NCBI GenBank assembly: GCA_946403295.1
Contig: CAMIZL010000020.1
Span: 1-38,689, forward strand
Reading direction: 5' to 3'
Source: an uncultured Clostridia bacterium
Lineage (GTDB): Bacteria; Bacillota; Clostridia; Lachnospirales; Lachnospiraceae
DNA: 38,689 bases
Below are positions 18,028 through 25,926 of this stretch, one piece after another (the stretch's first letter is position 1; every line of letters starts with the position of its first letter). The position numbers were made by a program, and so were the translations under genes. The notes beneath the pieces are model-generated. The model was not told where the DNA came from. It made no database searches and saw only the letters and a program-made list of their open reading frames with translations.

Positions 18028-21000
18028 TTATGCCGGTCTAAATGGAACAAAATATCCTGTATGTTCGCCCATTATCAATCTGCCGTCAATCTCTTCATTG
18101 GTGCCGACATAGATATATCCGTCAACGTTATCACCGTTTTCTATATGTACCCACCCTTCGGGACATTCATCATCCAATCTAAACGAGAAGCTACTACGAT
18201 TTGAATATCTGAATTCTGTTACCGTCTTTATCCTGCTATCATAATCAGACGGCAATCCCTCTGCCTCAAGATCCAAAGCATCGTCCTTAATGGCAAGGTA
18301 ACAATTGTCGGCATGAGGATAAACAAGGACATTGTCCATATGATCGGGATCTATATATAGTTTTGCATATCTCTCAAAGACAAGTATACCGCTTGCGAAA
18401 TCATACAGGAGTCCGTTTTCATCAACAAATTTATCGTTTTGACGAGGATATGCTTTTAAATTGCCTTTGATCGCCTTTGAAGCCGAACCACCTGTCGAAG
18501 CTCTTGTAACTGTCCAAGGGAATAACTCCGACAACTCGTCATATGTTACACGGCCTTCACTATCATATTCCTCAACAAAACATCTTGACCCATAGTGTCC
18601 GATATCCGTAAGTGTTCCGCCGTACCAAACTTCCTTCATATCCGTTTCTCCCGAAACAGTAAGAAGCAGGTTGTCAAGAGTATCGTTTACTTCGGAGAAA
18701 ATTGCAGCAATACTAACATTATCACCTCGCTTATCATAAACACCGGTGAATGCAAAGAATGCATTAGGATCAACCTCGATATGCGACTTCCAAGGATAAT
18801 AGTCATCAAATGTAGGATTAGCCGCAGGTGCACTCCTTCCGCAATCCTCTTCGCCCATAATTCTTATCTTATAGTGCGTAACAGACTCGTCTTCAGGGGT
18901 TTCTGTATTGTCGCCCACTAAACCGACACCGCGAACAAATTGCATCTCATTAAAATGTCCTCCGAGCAGATCTTCGAGCTTGATCAAAATCTTGCCGTTT
19001 ATAGGAGCGACAGATCTCAATTTATAGTTTCCGTTATAAAGATCATAAACCTGATCATCGGCATTCCATATAACACTACCCTGAAAACCGAATTGTATGT
19101 TACTACCGGTTTGACCAAATGTGTAGTTATACCCTTCCACGAAATACGGATGTAAATCGATCTCTGTAACAAAAGGCGTTCCGTCGGCATCGGCAGGTCC
19201 GTTGAGTGAGATCTCAACATTGTAATAATTCATCAGATTATCATTACCCGAAGTTCTTACAATGTGTCCCGTTTCGCGTACAAGCTTAATACTAAACGGA
19301 ACCTCGGGTACAAAAATAGGTTTCAACACATATTTAAGATTATCAATACTTCCTGCGTATGCGAGAGCTTCGCCACCCGCATACATTATATCATTAGTGT
19401 GATCTTCGTCAGAAGAATGTATAATATAATCATACGCTACGGGGAATTGTGTATACGGAGTATCGTCCCAGTGATAAAGGGAAATCTCATATCCCGCAAG
19501 TTTATATCCCGCCTTCGAGATCATAAACCTTTCGTTTTTAACTTCTTCATACCCGGTAGGAATCCATTTTTCCCCGCCGTTTTCCCAGTCATAATGGCCG
19601 TCTTCGGGAACAAATATATAATTTGTGTAATGTGACGGTATGTATCTTGATATACTTGTGGTTTTATATATATCGGTTGACAGCTCTTTGGATGTTCTGA
19701 TGACATTAAGATATGAGTCACCCAAAGACACATTGATATCAGGATCGGACAGGTCAAGGAACGCAAATTCTTTCAGGCTCAGATCATATTCAATGGTAGA
19801 CATCATCAATCTGCCTTCGCTCATCCATGAATCATACAAGAATCCGCTTGTTGCTCCGGATGCCTCAAATCTGACTGCATAAGCTTCGTCAGAACCGGCT
19901 TCATTGCAATAAGTTACCGTCGTATCTGTTTCAGAGAAATCATTTTCCAGATGTTTAACTTCGTATTCCGAATAATATCCGGTTCCCTTTTTATTATCAT
20001 TTTGGTAATCAAATGCGGGAATATCCAGCTGTTTTCCGTAGTAGAACGTTGCAAACTCCCACTGATTGTTTTCATTTGATATTGACCAATATTGATCGGG
20101 TTTGTTATTCGTTCCGGGTTTCAGATTGATAATCCAATTTTCCTCCGATGCCACATATCCGTCTTTAGTTTTGATCACATCAAGGATAGGCGAACTTGCA
20201 CTTGACGATGTCATCATTCGTCCGAATTCAACATCATCCTCCTGTTCATCTTCTACATTAAGACTTACAGGAATTGCAAAATAACAATAAATCGACAGAT
20301 CTTCCCCGATGCTTATAGGCGCCAGATAATTTTCATGATTATCGTCATCATAATCAACATAACTTACAAAACGTTCGGATATCTGTTCGATATATTGCTC
20401 GTCCCCTAAAAGGACACGTGCCACGTTTATATCATCAACTATATCAACTATTCCATTTTCATCTTTTCTTCCCACTCCGGCACCGCAATAAATCGGAGCC
20501 GCTTCCGTAGATATATAATCATATGCCCCTTCTATATGGAGCGCTCCTTCTCCTCCGGGTTGGAAAGGATTCAGCGGTTGAGGCAAGGTGAACTGATCGT
20601 TATAGTGAAGTCCCGAAATGATCACGGCATTTACACCCTCGTCCTGACTGTAGCTGTATGTTACGCCTGCAGGCCAAAGACTGTCGTTCTCGGGGAATAC
20701 AAGACGACCCGCTTCTTTAAATGTACTTTGGATCCTGACGGTATATGTTCTCTCCTTTACCTTAGGATAAAGGTCTCCGCCTTCTGACTGTGCAACAACT
20801 ACTTTCTCATTACCTGCACTTGTATACCATCCATCAAATTCGTATCTTTTTGCAAGCTCAGGATCTGGTATTTCAACGTAAATAGCATTACTATCATCGT
20901 TTGTGCTTTGACCCGATGCCTGACGAGCTGCGGGAAGCCTGTCTCCTACAGCATAAGTATTCGGTAAGCTGTCAAGAGACAACGTATCCCTTTCCTCACG

Positions 21001-22638
21001 GTTTTCATCTGTAATCCTAACCTGATAGAAGGAGATCCGAACCGTATCGGAAGAAGAACTCGAACCATTTCCGTACGAAATAACTGCATCGGCGCTCGTA
21101 AAGTTTATCGTAACCGGTGTGGGAGTAGGTGAAACTGTCTGAGTAGGCTCAACTGTAGGTGACGGTGAGGCCGAAGGCGAAGGCTCTGCCGAAGGCGAAG
21201 GCTCAGCCGAAGGCGAGGGCTCAGCGGAAGGCGAGGGCTCTGCCGAAGGCGAAGGCTCAGCGGAAGGCGAAGGTTCTGCCGAAGGCGTAGGCTCGGGTGT
21301 CGGTTCTGCCGAAGGTTCGGGTTCGGGCGTGGGCTCAGGGGAAGGTGTAGGCTCGGGAGTAGGTGTTGTCTCTTTGTCTTCCTCTCCTGCTTCTTCCTCA
21401 GCAAGACGTGCCGCTTCTTCTGCGGCAAGACGCGCTTCCTCTTCGGCAGCGAGACGTGCTGCTTCTTCCTCGGCTGCGATGCGGGCTGCCTCTTCTTCGG
21501 CAGCGATTCGGGCTGCCTCTTCTTCGGCAGCGATACGAGCCGCTTCCTCTTCTGCGGCGAGACGCGCTGCTTCTTCGTCAGCTTCAAGACCTACAAGGTT
21601 CGTGTCTCCGTCGCCGGTAATGATCGTTGTAGGTGAGTTGCTTGTGTCATCTGCTATAACATTATTGTTTTCTTCCGGGATAACCGGTGCCACTTCGGGT
21701 GTAGGTTCGGGAGTTGTTTCGACATATTCATCCCCCGCAGACTCTTCGTCAGGGTTATGTGAGCTATTAACGATCTCCTCATAGGCCTTAAGTACTTCGT
21801 CCATCTGAGCATTGATGGCGTCGATATCTTCCTGCGAAAGACCTTCCTCACCCGCAGCTTCTTCTGCGTCGGCGATAAGGAGGTTCTTTACGTTCTCAAG
21901 GAAGGAAGCTTCGAATGTTGCCACATCGAATACAACATCTGCCTCTTCTTCGGATACGATCTCGACTGAGATACCGCTCACAGATGCTCCGGTGTCGGCG
22001 ATCGACTTCATCTCTTCCTGAGAAACAAGTTCTTCTTTGTTGGACGAGAATGCGTTTCCTTCGCCGGCTCCGAGGTCTTTCTCAACGAAAACAACGGTTC
22101 CGTCTGCTTTAACCTTAACGGCCTTTATCTTAACCTGTCCTTCGAGGACGGCGTTACTTGTCTGAACGTGGCCCGTAACAACGTCTTCGACAACTTCCGT
22201 AAGTGTCTTTGTACCACGGATCGACATGGTGGTGTTGGGGGTAACGATATCATAAGTTGAGGTGGCGGAAAGCTTTTTCTTAACCTCCGTCATCATAGAA
22301 CCGCGCTCGATAAAGACCATGGTCTTGCTGTTATTGGCCGTACCGGTAGCGGTAAGATTTATCTTTGTGTTTGCCTCGAGATAAACATACTTGTCATCAT
22401 CGAGTTTAAGACGCGCGTAACTTGAATCGCCGACCGTCAAAGAATCGCCCGACGACAATGTCATGTCCTTAAATGCGTTTAAATTATCGTTTCCACGCTC
22501 GACGGTACATGTTCCGTCTATTTCAAAGACCTTTATGGAACGGTATGCGTCCTCTCCCGTGAAAATAAAAATGAGCGCAACAACAATCGCTATGACTGCC
22601 AGCGCTCCTACACCAATTAATATGGTTTTTTTGTTCAT
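18028..22638 (-). CDS. giant FecR-domain surface protein with coiled and Pro-rich repeats
   Basis: 1536 residues. One N-terminal membrane anchor (about 5-27) is followed by a FecR-type domain with TPNTTMSIRGT at 133-143. An Ala/Glu/Arg helical repeat comes next (about 354-420, nine-residue period EEEAARIAA), then a Pro-rich stalk (about 424-508, six-residue period SAEPSP), then a roughly 1030-residue ectodomain. The ectodomain includes a segment like Listeria-Bacteroides (InlB B-type) repeats (YEFDGWYTSAGN) but no LPXTG signal or SLH domain. It probably projects from the membrane through the wall. ATG 22638 is chosen over 22665, which lies only about 12 bases after the predicted transcription start. 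The DNA for the ectodomain looks more AT-rich than its neighbours. Function is unknown; adhesion or sensing is a guess. Confidence 0.85.
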   Translation of the reverse strand: MNKKTILIGVGALAVIAIVVALIFIFTGEDAYRSIKVFEIDGTCTVERGNDNLNAFKDMTLSSGDSLTVGDSSYARLKLDDDKYVYLEANTKINLTATGTANNSKTMVFIERGSMMTEVKKKLSATSTYDIVTPNTTMSIRGTKTLTEVVEDVVTGHVQTSNAVLEGQVKIKAVKVKADGTVVFVEKDLGAGEGNAFSSNKEELVSQEEMKSIADTGASVSGISVEIVSEEEADVVFDVATFEASFLENVKNLLIADAEEAAGEEGLSQEDIDAINAQMDEVLKAYEEIVNSSHNPDEESAGDEYVETTPEPTPEVAPVIPEENNNVIADDTSNSPTTIITGDGDTNLVGLEADEEAARLAAEEEAARIAAEEEAARIAAEEEAARIAAEEEAARLAAEEEARLAAEEAARLAEEEAGEEDKETTPTPEPTPSPEPTPEPEPSAEPTPEPTPSAEPSPSAEPSPSAEPSPSAEPSPSAEPSPSAEPSPSASPSPTVEPTQTVSPTPTPVTINFTSADAVISYGNGSSSSSDTVRISFYQVRITDENREERDTLSLDSLPNTYAVGDRLPAARQASGQSTNDDSNAIYVEIPDPELAKRYEFDGWYTSAGNEKVVVAQSEGGDLYPKVKERTYTVRIQSTFKEAGRLVFPENDSLWPAGVTYSYSQDEGVNAVIISGLHYNDQFTLPQPLNPFQPGGEGALHIEGAYDYISTEAAPIYCGAGVGRKDENGIVDIVDDINVARVLLGDEQYIEQISERFVSYVDYDDDNHENYLAPISIGEDLSIYCYFAIPVSLNVEDEQEDDVEFGRMMTSSSASSPILDVIKTKDGYVASEENWIINLKPGTNNKPDQYWSISNENNQWEFATFYYGKQLDIPAFDYQNDNKKGTGYYSEYEVKHLENDFSETDTTVTYCNEAGSDEAYAVRFEASGATSGFLYDSWMSEGRLMMSTIEYDLSLKEFAFLDLSDPDINVSLGDSYLNVIRTSKELSTDIYKTTSISRYIPSHYTNYIFVPEDGHYDWENGGEKWIPTGYEEVKNERFMISKAGYKLAGYEISLYHWDDTPYTQFPVAYDYIIHSSDEDHTNDIMYAGGEALAYAGSIDNLKYVLKPIFVPEVPFSIKLVRETGHIVRTSGNDNLMNYYNVEISLNGPADADGTPFVTEIDLHPYFVEGYNYTFGQTGSNIQFGFQGSVIWNADDQVYDLYNGNYKLRSVAPINGKILIKLEDLLGGHFNEMQFVRGVGLVGDNTETPEDESVTHYKIRIMGEEDCGRSAPAANPTFDDYYPWKSHIEVDPNAFFAFTGVYDKRGDNVSIAAIFSEVNDTLDNLLLTVSGETDMKEVWYGGTLTDIGHYGSRCFVEEYDSEGRVTYDELSELFPWTVTRASTGGSASKAIKGNLKAYPRQNDKFVDENGLLYDFASGILVFERYAKLYIDPDHMDNVLVYPHADNCYLAIKDDALDLEAEGLPSDYDSRIKTVTEFRYSNRSSFSFRLDDECPEGWVHIENGDNVDGYIYVGTNEEIDGRLIMGEHTGYFVPFRPA
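21140..21370. repeat. 18-bp coding tandem repeat (Pro-rich stalk)
   Basis: Near-perfect 18-base units encode SAEPSP at least six times in a row, flanked by EPTP variants, inside the FecR-domain gene. Such arrays change length easily by slippage. Confidence 0.85.
21390..21582. repeat. 27-bp coding tandem repeat (helical segment)
   Basis: Imperfect 27-base units encode EEEAAR(I/L)AA about seven times within the FecR-domain gene. The predicted product is a straight charged helix or coiled coil. Confidence 0.8.
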
Positions 22639-22683
22639 TTTCTCAACCCCCACGTCGATAATCATATCTCTGCATACACATTA

Positions 22684-22712
22684 ACTATATTATACCGAAT
22701 TAGCAATGTCAA
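22684..22712 (-). promoter_or_regulatory. promoter of the FecR-domain gene
   Basis: On the minus strand a perfect TTGACA (22712-22707), a 17-base spacer, TATAGT (22689-22684). It should be strong and sigma-A dependent. Confidence 0.7.
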
Positions 22713-22817
22713 TCACAGATTGTCAGATACAAAGGTCTGTGATTCACTCGGTTTTTTATCCATATCGTCTTGTCGGTAACCGCCGGATATTCTCCTTACG
22801 CATCTGCGTCCCGGAAA

Positions 22818-24062
22818 TTAAAACAAACGGATCAGATCTTCGAACGTTTCCGCTCTGCGGATGCACTTTATGCTTCCGTCCTCGCAGATCATGACCTCAG
22901 CGGGTCTCGGACGGGAGTTGTAAGGCGAACACATGGAATAGCCGTAGGCGCCGGCATCAAGAACACATACAAGGTCGCCCTCTTTTATGACGGGGAGTTC
23001 TCTCTCCTTTGCGATGATATCGCCGCTTTCGCAGATATTGCCGGTCACGGAAACTACCTGAGTGCCGGCCGAAGGAAGCACGGGCTTTCCGTCGCGCAGA
23101 ACCTCAACGTCATGCCACGAACCGTAGAGTGTGGGGCGAACAAGGACGTTCTGTCCGATGTCGGTTCCGACATAGCGCTTTTCATAGCTTTCCTTTACCG
23201 CATGAACACGGCCGAGGATAACGGCACTGTCTGCAACGACATATCTGCCGGGCTCGCTCTTGTAAAGGATCTTTCCGTTATATTCTCTGTCGAAATCTGC
23301 GATTATCTTCTCAAGTTCTTCCGTAAGAAGATCCATGTCGAATTCTTTTTCGCCCGAAAGCTTATGATAAGGAACTCCGAAGCCGCCTCCGAAATCCACA
23401 AATTCAAGTCCCTCAAACTTACGCGCGATGCGAAGGAAATTGCGGGCCGCGTCAATGTACGGCTTGGGTTCCATAAAGAGCGATCCGATATGCTGATTAA
23501 GTCCGACGATCTTTAATCCGTGCTTCCCGGCAACTTTTTTGAGTTCGGGAACATCTTTCTCTTCTACGGCGAATTTTGTGTTCTTTCCCGCTGTGACCAC
23601 GCTGTCGCTGTGGCCCGCACCGACACCGGGATTGATCCTGACGGCACATTTTCCGCCGGGATTTAATACGCCGAAACGCTCGAGCTGGCTGAGGCTGTCG
23701 AGACTCACGGTGATGTTGTGATCTATGGCGTATTTAAGTTCTTCGTCCGAAACGTTATTGGGTACAAAGAAGATCCTGTCGGCAGGGAAGCCCGCATGCT
23801 CGAGAAGCTTAACTTCTCCGATGCTCATCGCATCGCAGTTTATGCCTTCCTCAAGTGCGATCTTAAGTATCTCAAGATTAGAATTTGCTTTCATCGAAAA
23901 ATTTGCACGGTACGGGAAGTTCTTAACGGCACCCGCTACTTTTCTGATCCTGTGGCGAAGGATCCTCTCGTTATAGACATATACGGGGGTACCGTATTTT
24001 TTCACGATGTCCTCGGGATTGTTCCCCTCAAAAAAATTTACCTCATTCACAAAGGATTCCAT
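22818..24062 (-). CDS. lysA: diaminopimelate decarboxylase
   Basis: Decarboxylates meso-diaminopimelate to lysine, the last step of lysine synthesis; PLP enzyme of the alanine racemase fold. The 414 residues carry SMKAN with the PLP lysine at 58, NQHIGS, the glycine-rich FGGGFGVPY phosphate loop, EPGRYVV, CESGD (344-348) and DAGAYGYSM. Length is normal. ATG 24062 follows AAGGAATTA. A promoter and a terminator-shaped hairpin lie in the short gap after cheW, so the gene may be attenuated. The other lysine-branch gene in the window is lysC. Confidence 0.96.
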   Translation of the reverse strand: MESFVNEVNFFEGNNPEDIVKKYGTPVYVYNERILRHRIRKVAGAVKNFPYRANFSMKANSNLEILKIALEEGINCDAMSIGEVKLLEHAGFPADRIFFVPNNVSDEELKYAIDHNITVSLDSLSQLERFGVLNPGGKCAVRINPGVGAGHSDSVVTAGKNTKFAVEEKDVPELKKVAGKHGLKIVGLNQHIGSLFMEPKPYIDAARNFLRIARKFEGLEFVDFGGGFGVPYHKLSGEKEFDMDLLTEELEKIIADFDREYNGKILYKSEPGRYVVADSAVILGRVHAVKESYEKRYVGTDIGQNVLVRPTLYGSWHDVEVLRDGKPVLPSAGTQVVSVTGNICESGDIIAKERELPVIKEGDLVCVLDAGAYGYSMCSPYNSRPRPAEVMICEDGSIKCIRRAETFEDLIRLF

Positions 24063-24080
24063 CGTTTTTAATTCCTTTCA

Positions 24081-24115
24081 TAAAAAAATATAAGGCGACC
24101 GTAAAAACAGCCGCC
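24081..24115 (-). terminator. terminator or attenuator just upstream of lysA
   Basis: On the minus strand GGCGGCTGT (24115-24107), a 4-base loop and ACGGTCGCC (24102-24094) form a 9-bp stem with two G-T pairs, followed by TTATATTTTTTTA. It ends only 18 bases before the lysA start and lies downstream of a possible lysA promoter. It could end the secA-prfB-cheW transcript, attenuate lysA, or both. A second GGCGGCTGT lies at 24174-24166. Confidence 0.7.
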
Positions 24116-24128
24116 ATTGGTTTCTGAC

Positions 24129-24157
24129 ATATTACCAGATAATCCGGTAAAATACAA
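24129..24157 (-). promoter_or_regulatory. predicted lysA promoter
   Basis: On the minus strand TTGTAT (24157-24152), a 17-base spacer, TAATAT (24134-24129). The implied leader of about 60 bases includes the terminator-like hairpin. Confidence 0.45.
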
Positions 24158-24185
24158 GCTCATTTACAGCCGCCTATGACGATCA

Positions 24186-24641
24186 TCAATTATCCTTCAA
24201 AATATCATGAACAACCTTCCACTCGTCGGGAGTAAGGATATGATCGGGATTCACAACGGTAACGAGCGTATTTTTATGACGGATTATGCCCTGAACATAA
24301 TTCGTTCTGTCGTTCTGCGCGATCACGGGAAGTGTCATCTGAAGATCTTCTCCCACGGCGCCGATCTCGGTGATCTCATCAACGAGACAGCCGAGGCATC
24401 CCTCTTCCGTATTAACGAATATCGTGTTGTTTCCTGCCGCAACGGTACCGCGAAGATTGAATTTTTTGTAAATATCACAGACCGGAATGATCTCGCCTCT
24501 GAGATTGGCAAATCCCGCGAGGCAATCCGGAGCGCCCGGAATAGAGCTCATTTGATAATCCGATTCGACCGTGCGCACTTTCATGCTGTCAAATCCGTAA
24601 CTCTGATTAGCTGCCGAAAAAATAACCTGTTGTCCAAACAT
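24186..24641 (-). CDS. cheW: chemotaxis coupling protein CheW
   Basis: 151 residues, a single CheW domain that links chemoreceptors to CheA. Visible landmarks are VIFSAANQSYGFDSMKV at the start, PDCLAGFANLRGEIIPVCDI, and FVNTEEGCLGCLVDEI; residues around the NLRGxIIPV loop are the family hallmark. ATG 24641 follows AAAGGAG; the longer frame to 24734 is made of repeated non-coding DNA. It follows prfB in the secA-prfB run, 101 bases on, with no terminator seen between. No cheA is present here. Confidence 0.92.
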   Translation of the reverse strand: MFGQQVIFSAANQSYGFDSMKVRTVESDYQMSSIPGAPDCLAGFANLRGEIIPVCDIYKKFNLRGTVAAGNNTIFVNTEEGCLGCLVDEITEIGAVGEDLQMTLPVIAQNDRTNYVQGIIRHKNTLVTVVNPDHILTPDEWKVVHDILKDN

Positions 24642-24662
24642 GTCTTTCTCCTTTCTCTTTTC

Positions 24663-24730
24663 CGAGTCAAATCTGCGATCGCCACCGCGCCGAATGTCTA
24701 TCCGGCCCGAGTCAAACCTGCGATCACCAC
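24663..24730. repeat. 23-bp direct repeat pair between prfB and cheW
   Basis: Two 23-base copies (24663-24685 and 24708-24730, offset 45) differ at two positions. They lie in the gap before the cheW ribosome site. No function is evident. Confidence 0.65.
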
Positions 24731-24742
24731 GCAAATATCATA

Positions 24743-25879
24743 TTATTCGGGAATGGCTCCCTTGTAAGGAGGGCATCCCTGCTTAAGCCACTTCAGATAA
24801 CTGTTTATAAACAGATCGATCCCGCCGTCAAGAACGGCATTGGCATTCGATGTCTCCGTACCGGTTCTTAAATCCTTTATCATTGTATAGGGCTGGAGGA
24901 AATAAGATCTTATCTGGCTTCCGAAGTTATTGTCCTTAACCTCACCGCGGATGTCGGCCGTCTTCTCAAGATTTGCCTGCTGTTTGAGGAGAAGGAGCTT
25001 CGATTTCAGGATCTGCATGGCCTTGTCCTTGTTCTGGTATTGTGAACGCTCGTTCTGACACGATACAACGATACCTGTCGGGAAATGCGTGATCCTGATA
25101 GCCGATGATGTCTTATTGACCTTCTGTCCGCCGGCACCGCTCGAACGGAAGATATCGATACGGATATCATCATCGGGGATGTCGATGTCAAGATCTTCTT
25201 CAATATCGGGCATTACATCGCACGAAACAAATGATGTTTGTCTCTTGCCTGCCGCATTGAACGGAGACATGCGCACGAGTCTGTGTACGCCGTGCTCCGA
25301 TTTTAAGTGGCCATAAGCGTTTATGCCGTTGATCTGAAGGGTTACCGATTTATAACCTGCTTCGTCACCCTCGAGGAAATCAAGAAGTTCCACGCTGTAG
25401 CCCTTTTTCTCGGCCCATCTGCTGTAGAGTCTGTAAAGCATGCTCGCCCAGTCGCAGGCCTCTGTTCCGCCGGCTCCCGCATGAAGCGTAAGGATCGCGT
25501 TGCATTTGTCAAACTCGCCGTCAAGGAGTGTCGAAAGCCTGAGATCCTCAAGTTCCTCCTTGAAGGATTCGAATTCCGCCTCGATCTCGGGCACCATCGA
25601 TTCGTCGTTTTCTTCGTTGCCCATCTCGATGAGGGTTTCAATGTCCTCGTATTTTGTCTCAAGATCCTTATACTCTTCGATAAGATCCTTGAGGTTTTTG
25701 AGCTCTTTCATGTATTTCTGAGCTTTGTCGGCATCATTCCAAAATCCTTCTTCTTCCATGATGCCTTCTATTTCTTCCACTCTCAATTTTTTGGCGGGCA
25801 GATCGAGCGAATCGCCGACCTCTTTTAACTGGCCCGTGTATTGAGAGAGTGAATATTTGATCTGGTCTAATGCTACCAT
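24743..25879 (-). CDS. prfB: peptide chain release factor 2
   Basis: 378 residues. RF2 reads UGA and UAA stop codons and triggers peptide release. The SPF codon-recognition motif (205-207) and the GGQ catalytic motif (250-252, inside RSSGAGGQKVN) fall at the same positions as in E. coli RF2. ATG 25879 follows AGAGGAAC. The usual programmed +1 frameshift near codon 25 is absent: the stretch GDSLDLPAKK is read straight through with no in-frame TGA. It follows secA by 47 bases, a pairing common in Firmicutes. Confidence 0.97.
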   Translation of the reverse strand: MVALDQIKYSLSQYTGQLKEVGDSLDLPAKKLRVEEIEGIMEEEGFWNDADKAQKYMKELKNLKDLIEEYKDLETKYEDIETLIEMGNEENDESMVPEIEAEFESFKEELEDLRLSTLLDGEFDKCNAILTLHAGAGGTEACDWASMLYRLYSRWAEKKGYSVELLDFLEGDEAGYKSVTLQINGINAYGHLKSEHGVHRLVRMSPFNAAGKRQTSFVSCDVMPDIEEDLDIDIPDDDIRIDIFRSSGAGGQKVNKTSSAIRITHFPTGIVVSCQNERSQYQNKDKAMQILKSKLLLLKQQANLEKTADIRGEVKDNNFGSQIRSYFLQPYTMIKDLRTGTETSNANAVLDGGIDLFINSYLKWLKQGCPPYKGAIPE

Positions 25880-25926
25880 TGTCAGTTCCTCTCTTTTGTA
25901 GTAAGTTTTTGTTTCCCTGGGCGCAG

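Noticed and set aside
24642-24734. N-terminal extension of CheW
   Set aside because: The extra codons translate a duplicated 23-base repeat, and the good ribosome site belongs to ATG 24641.
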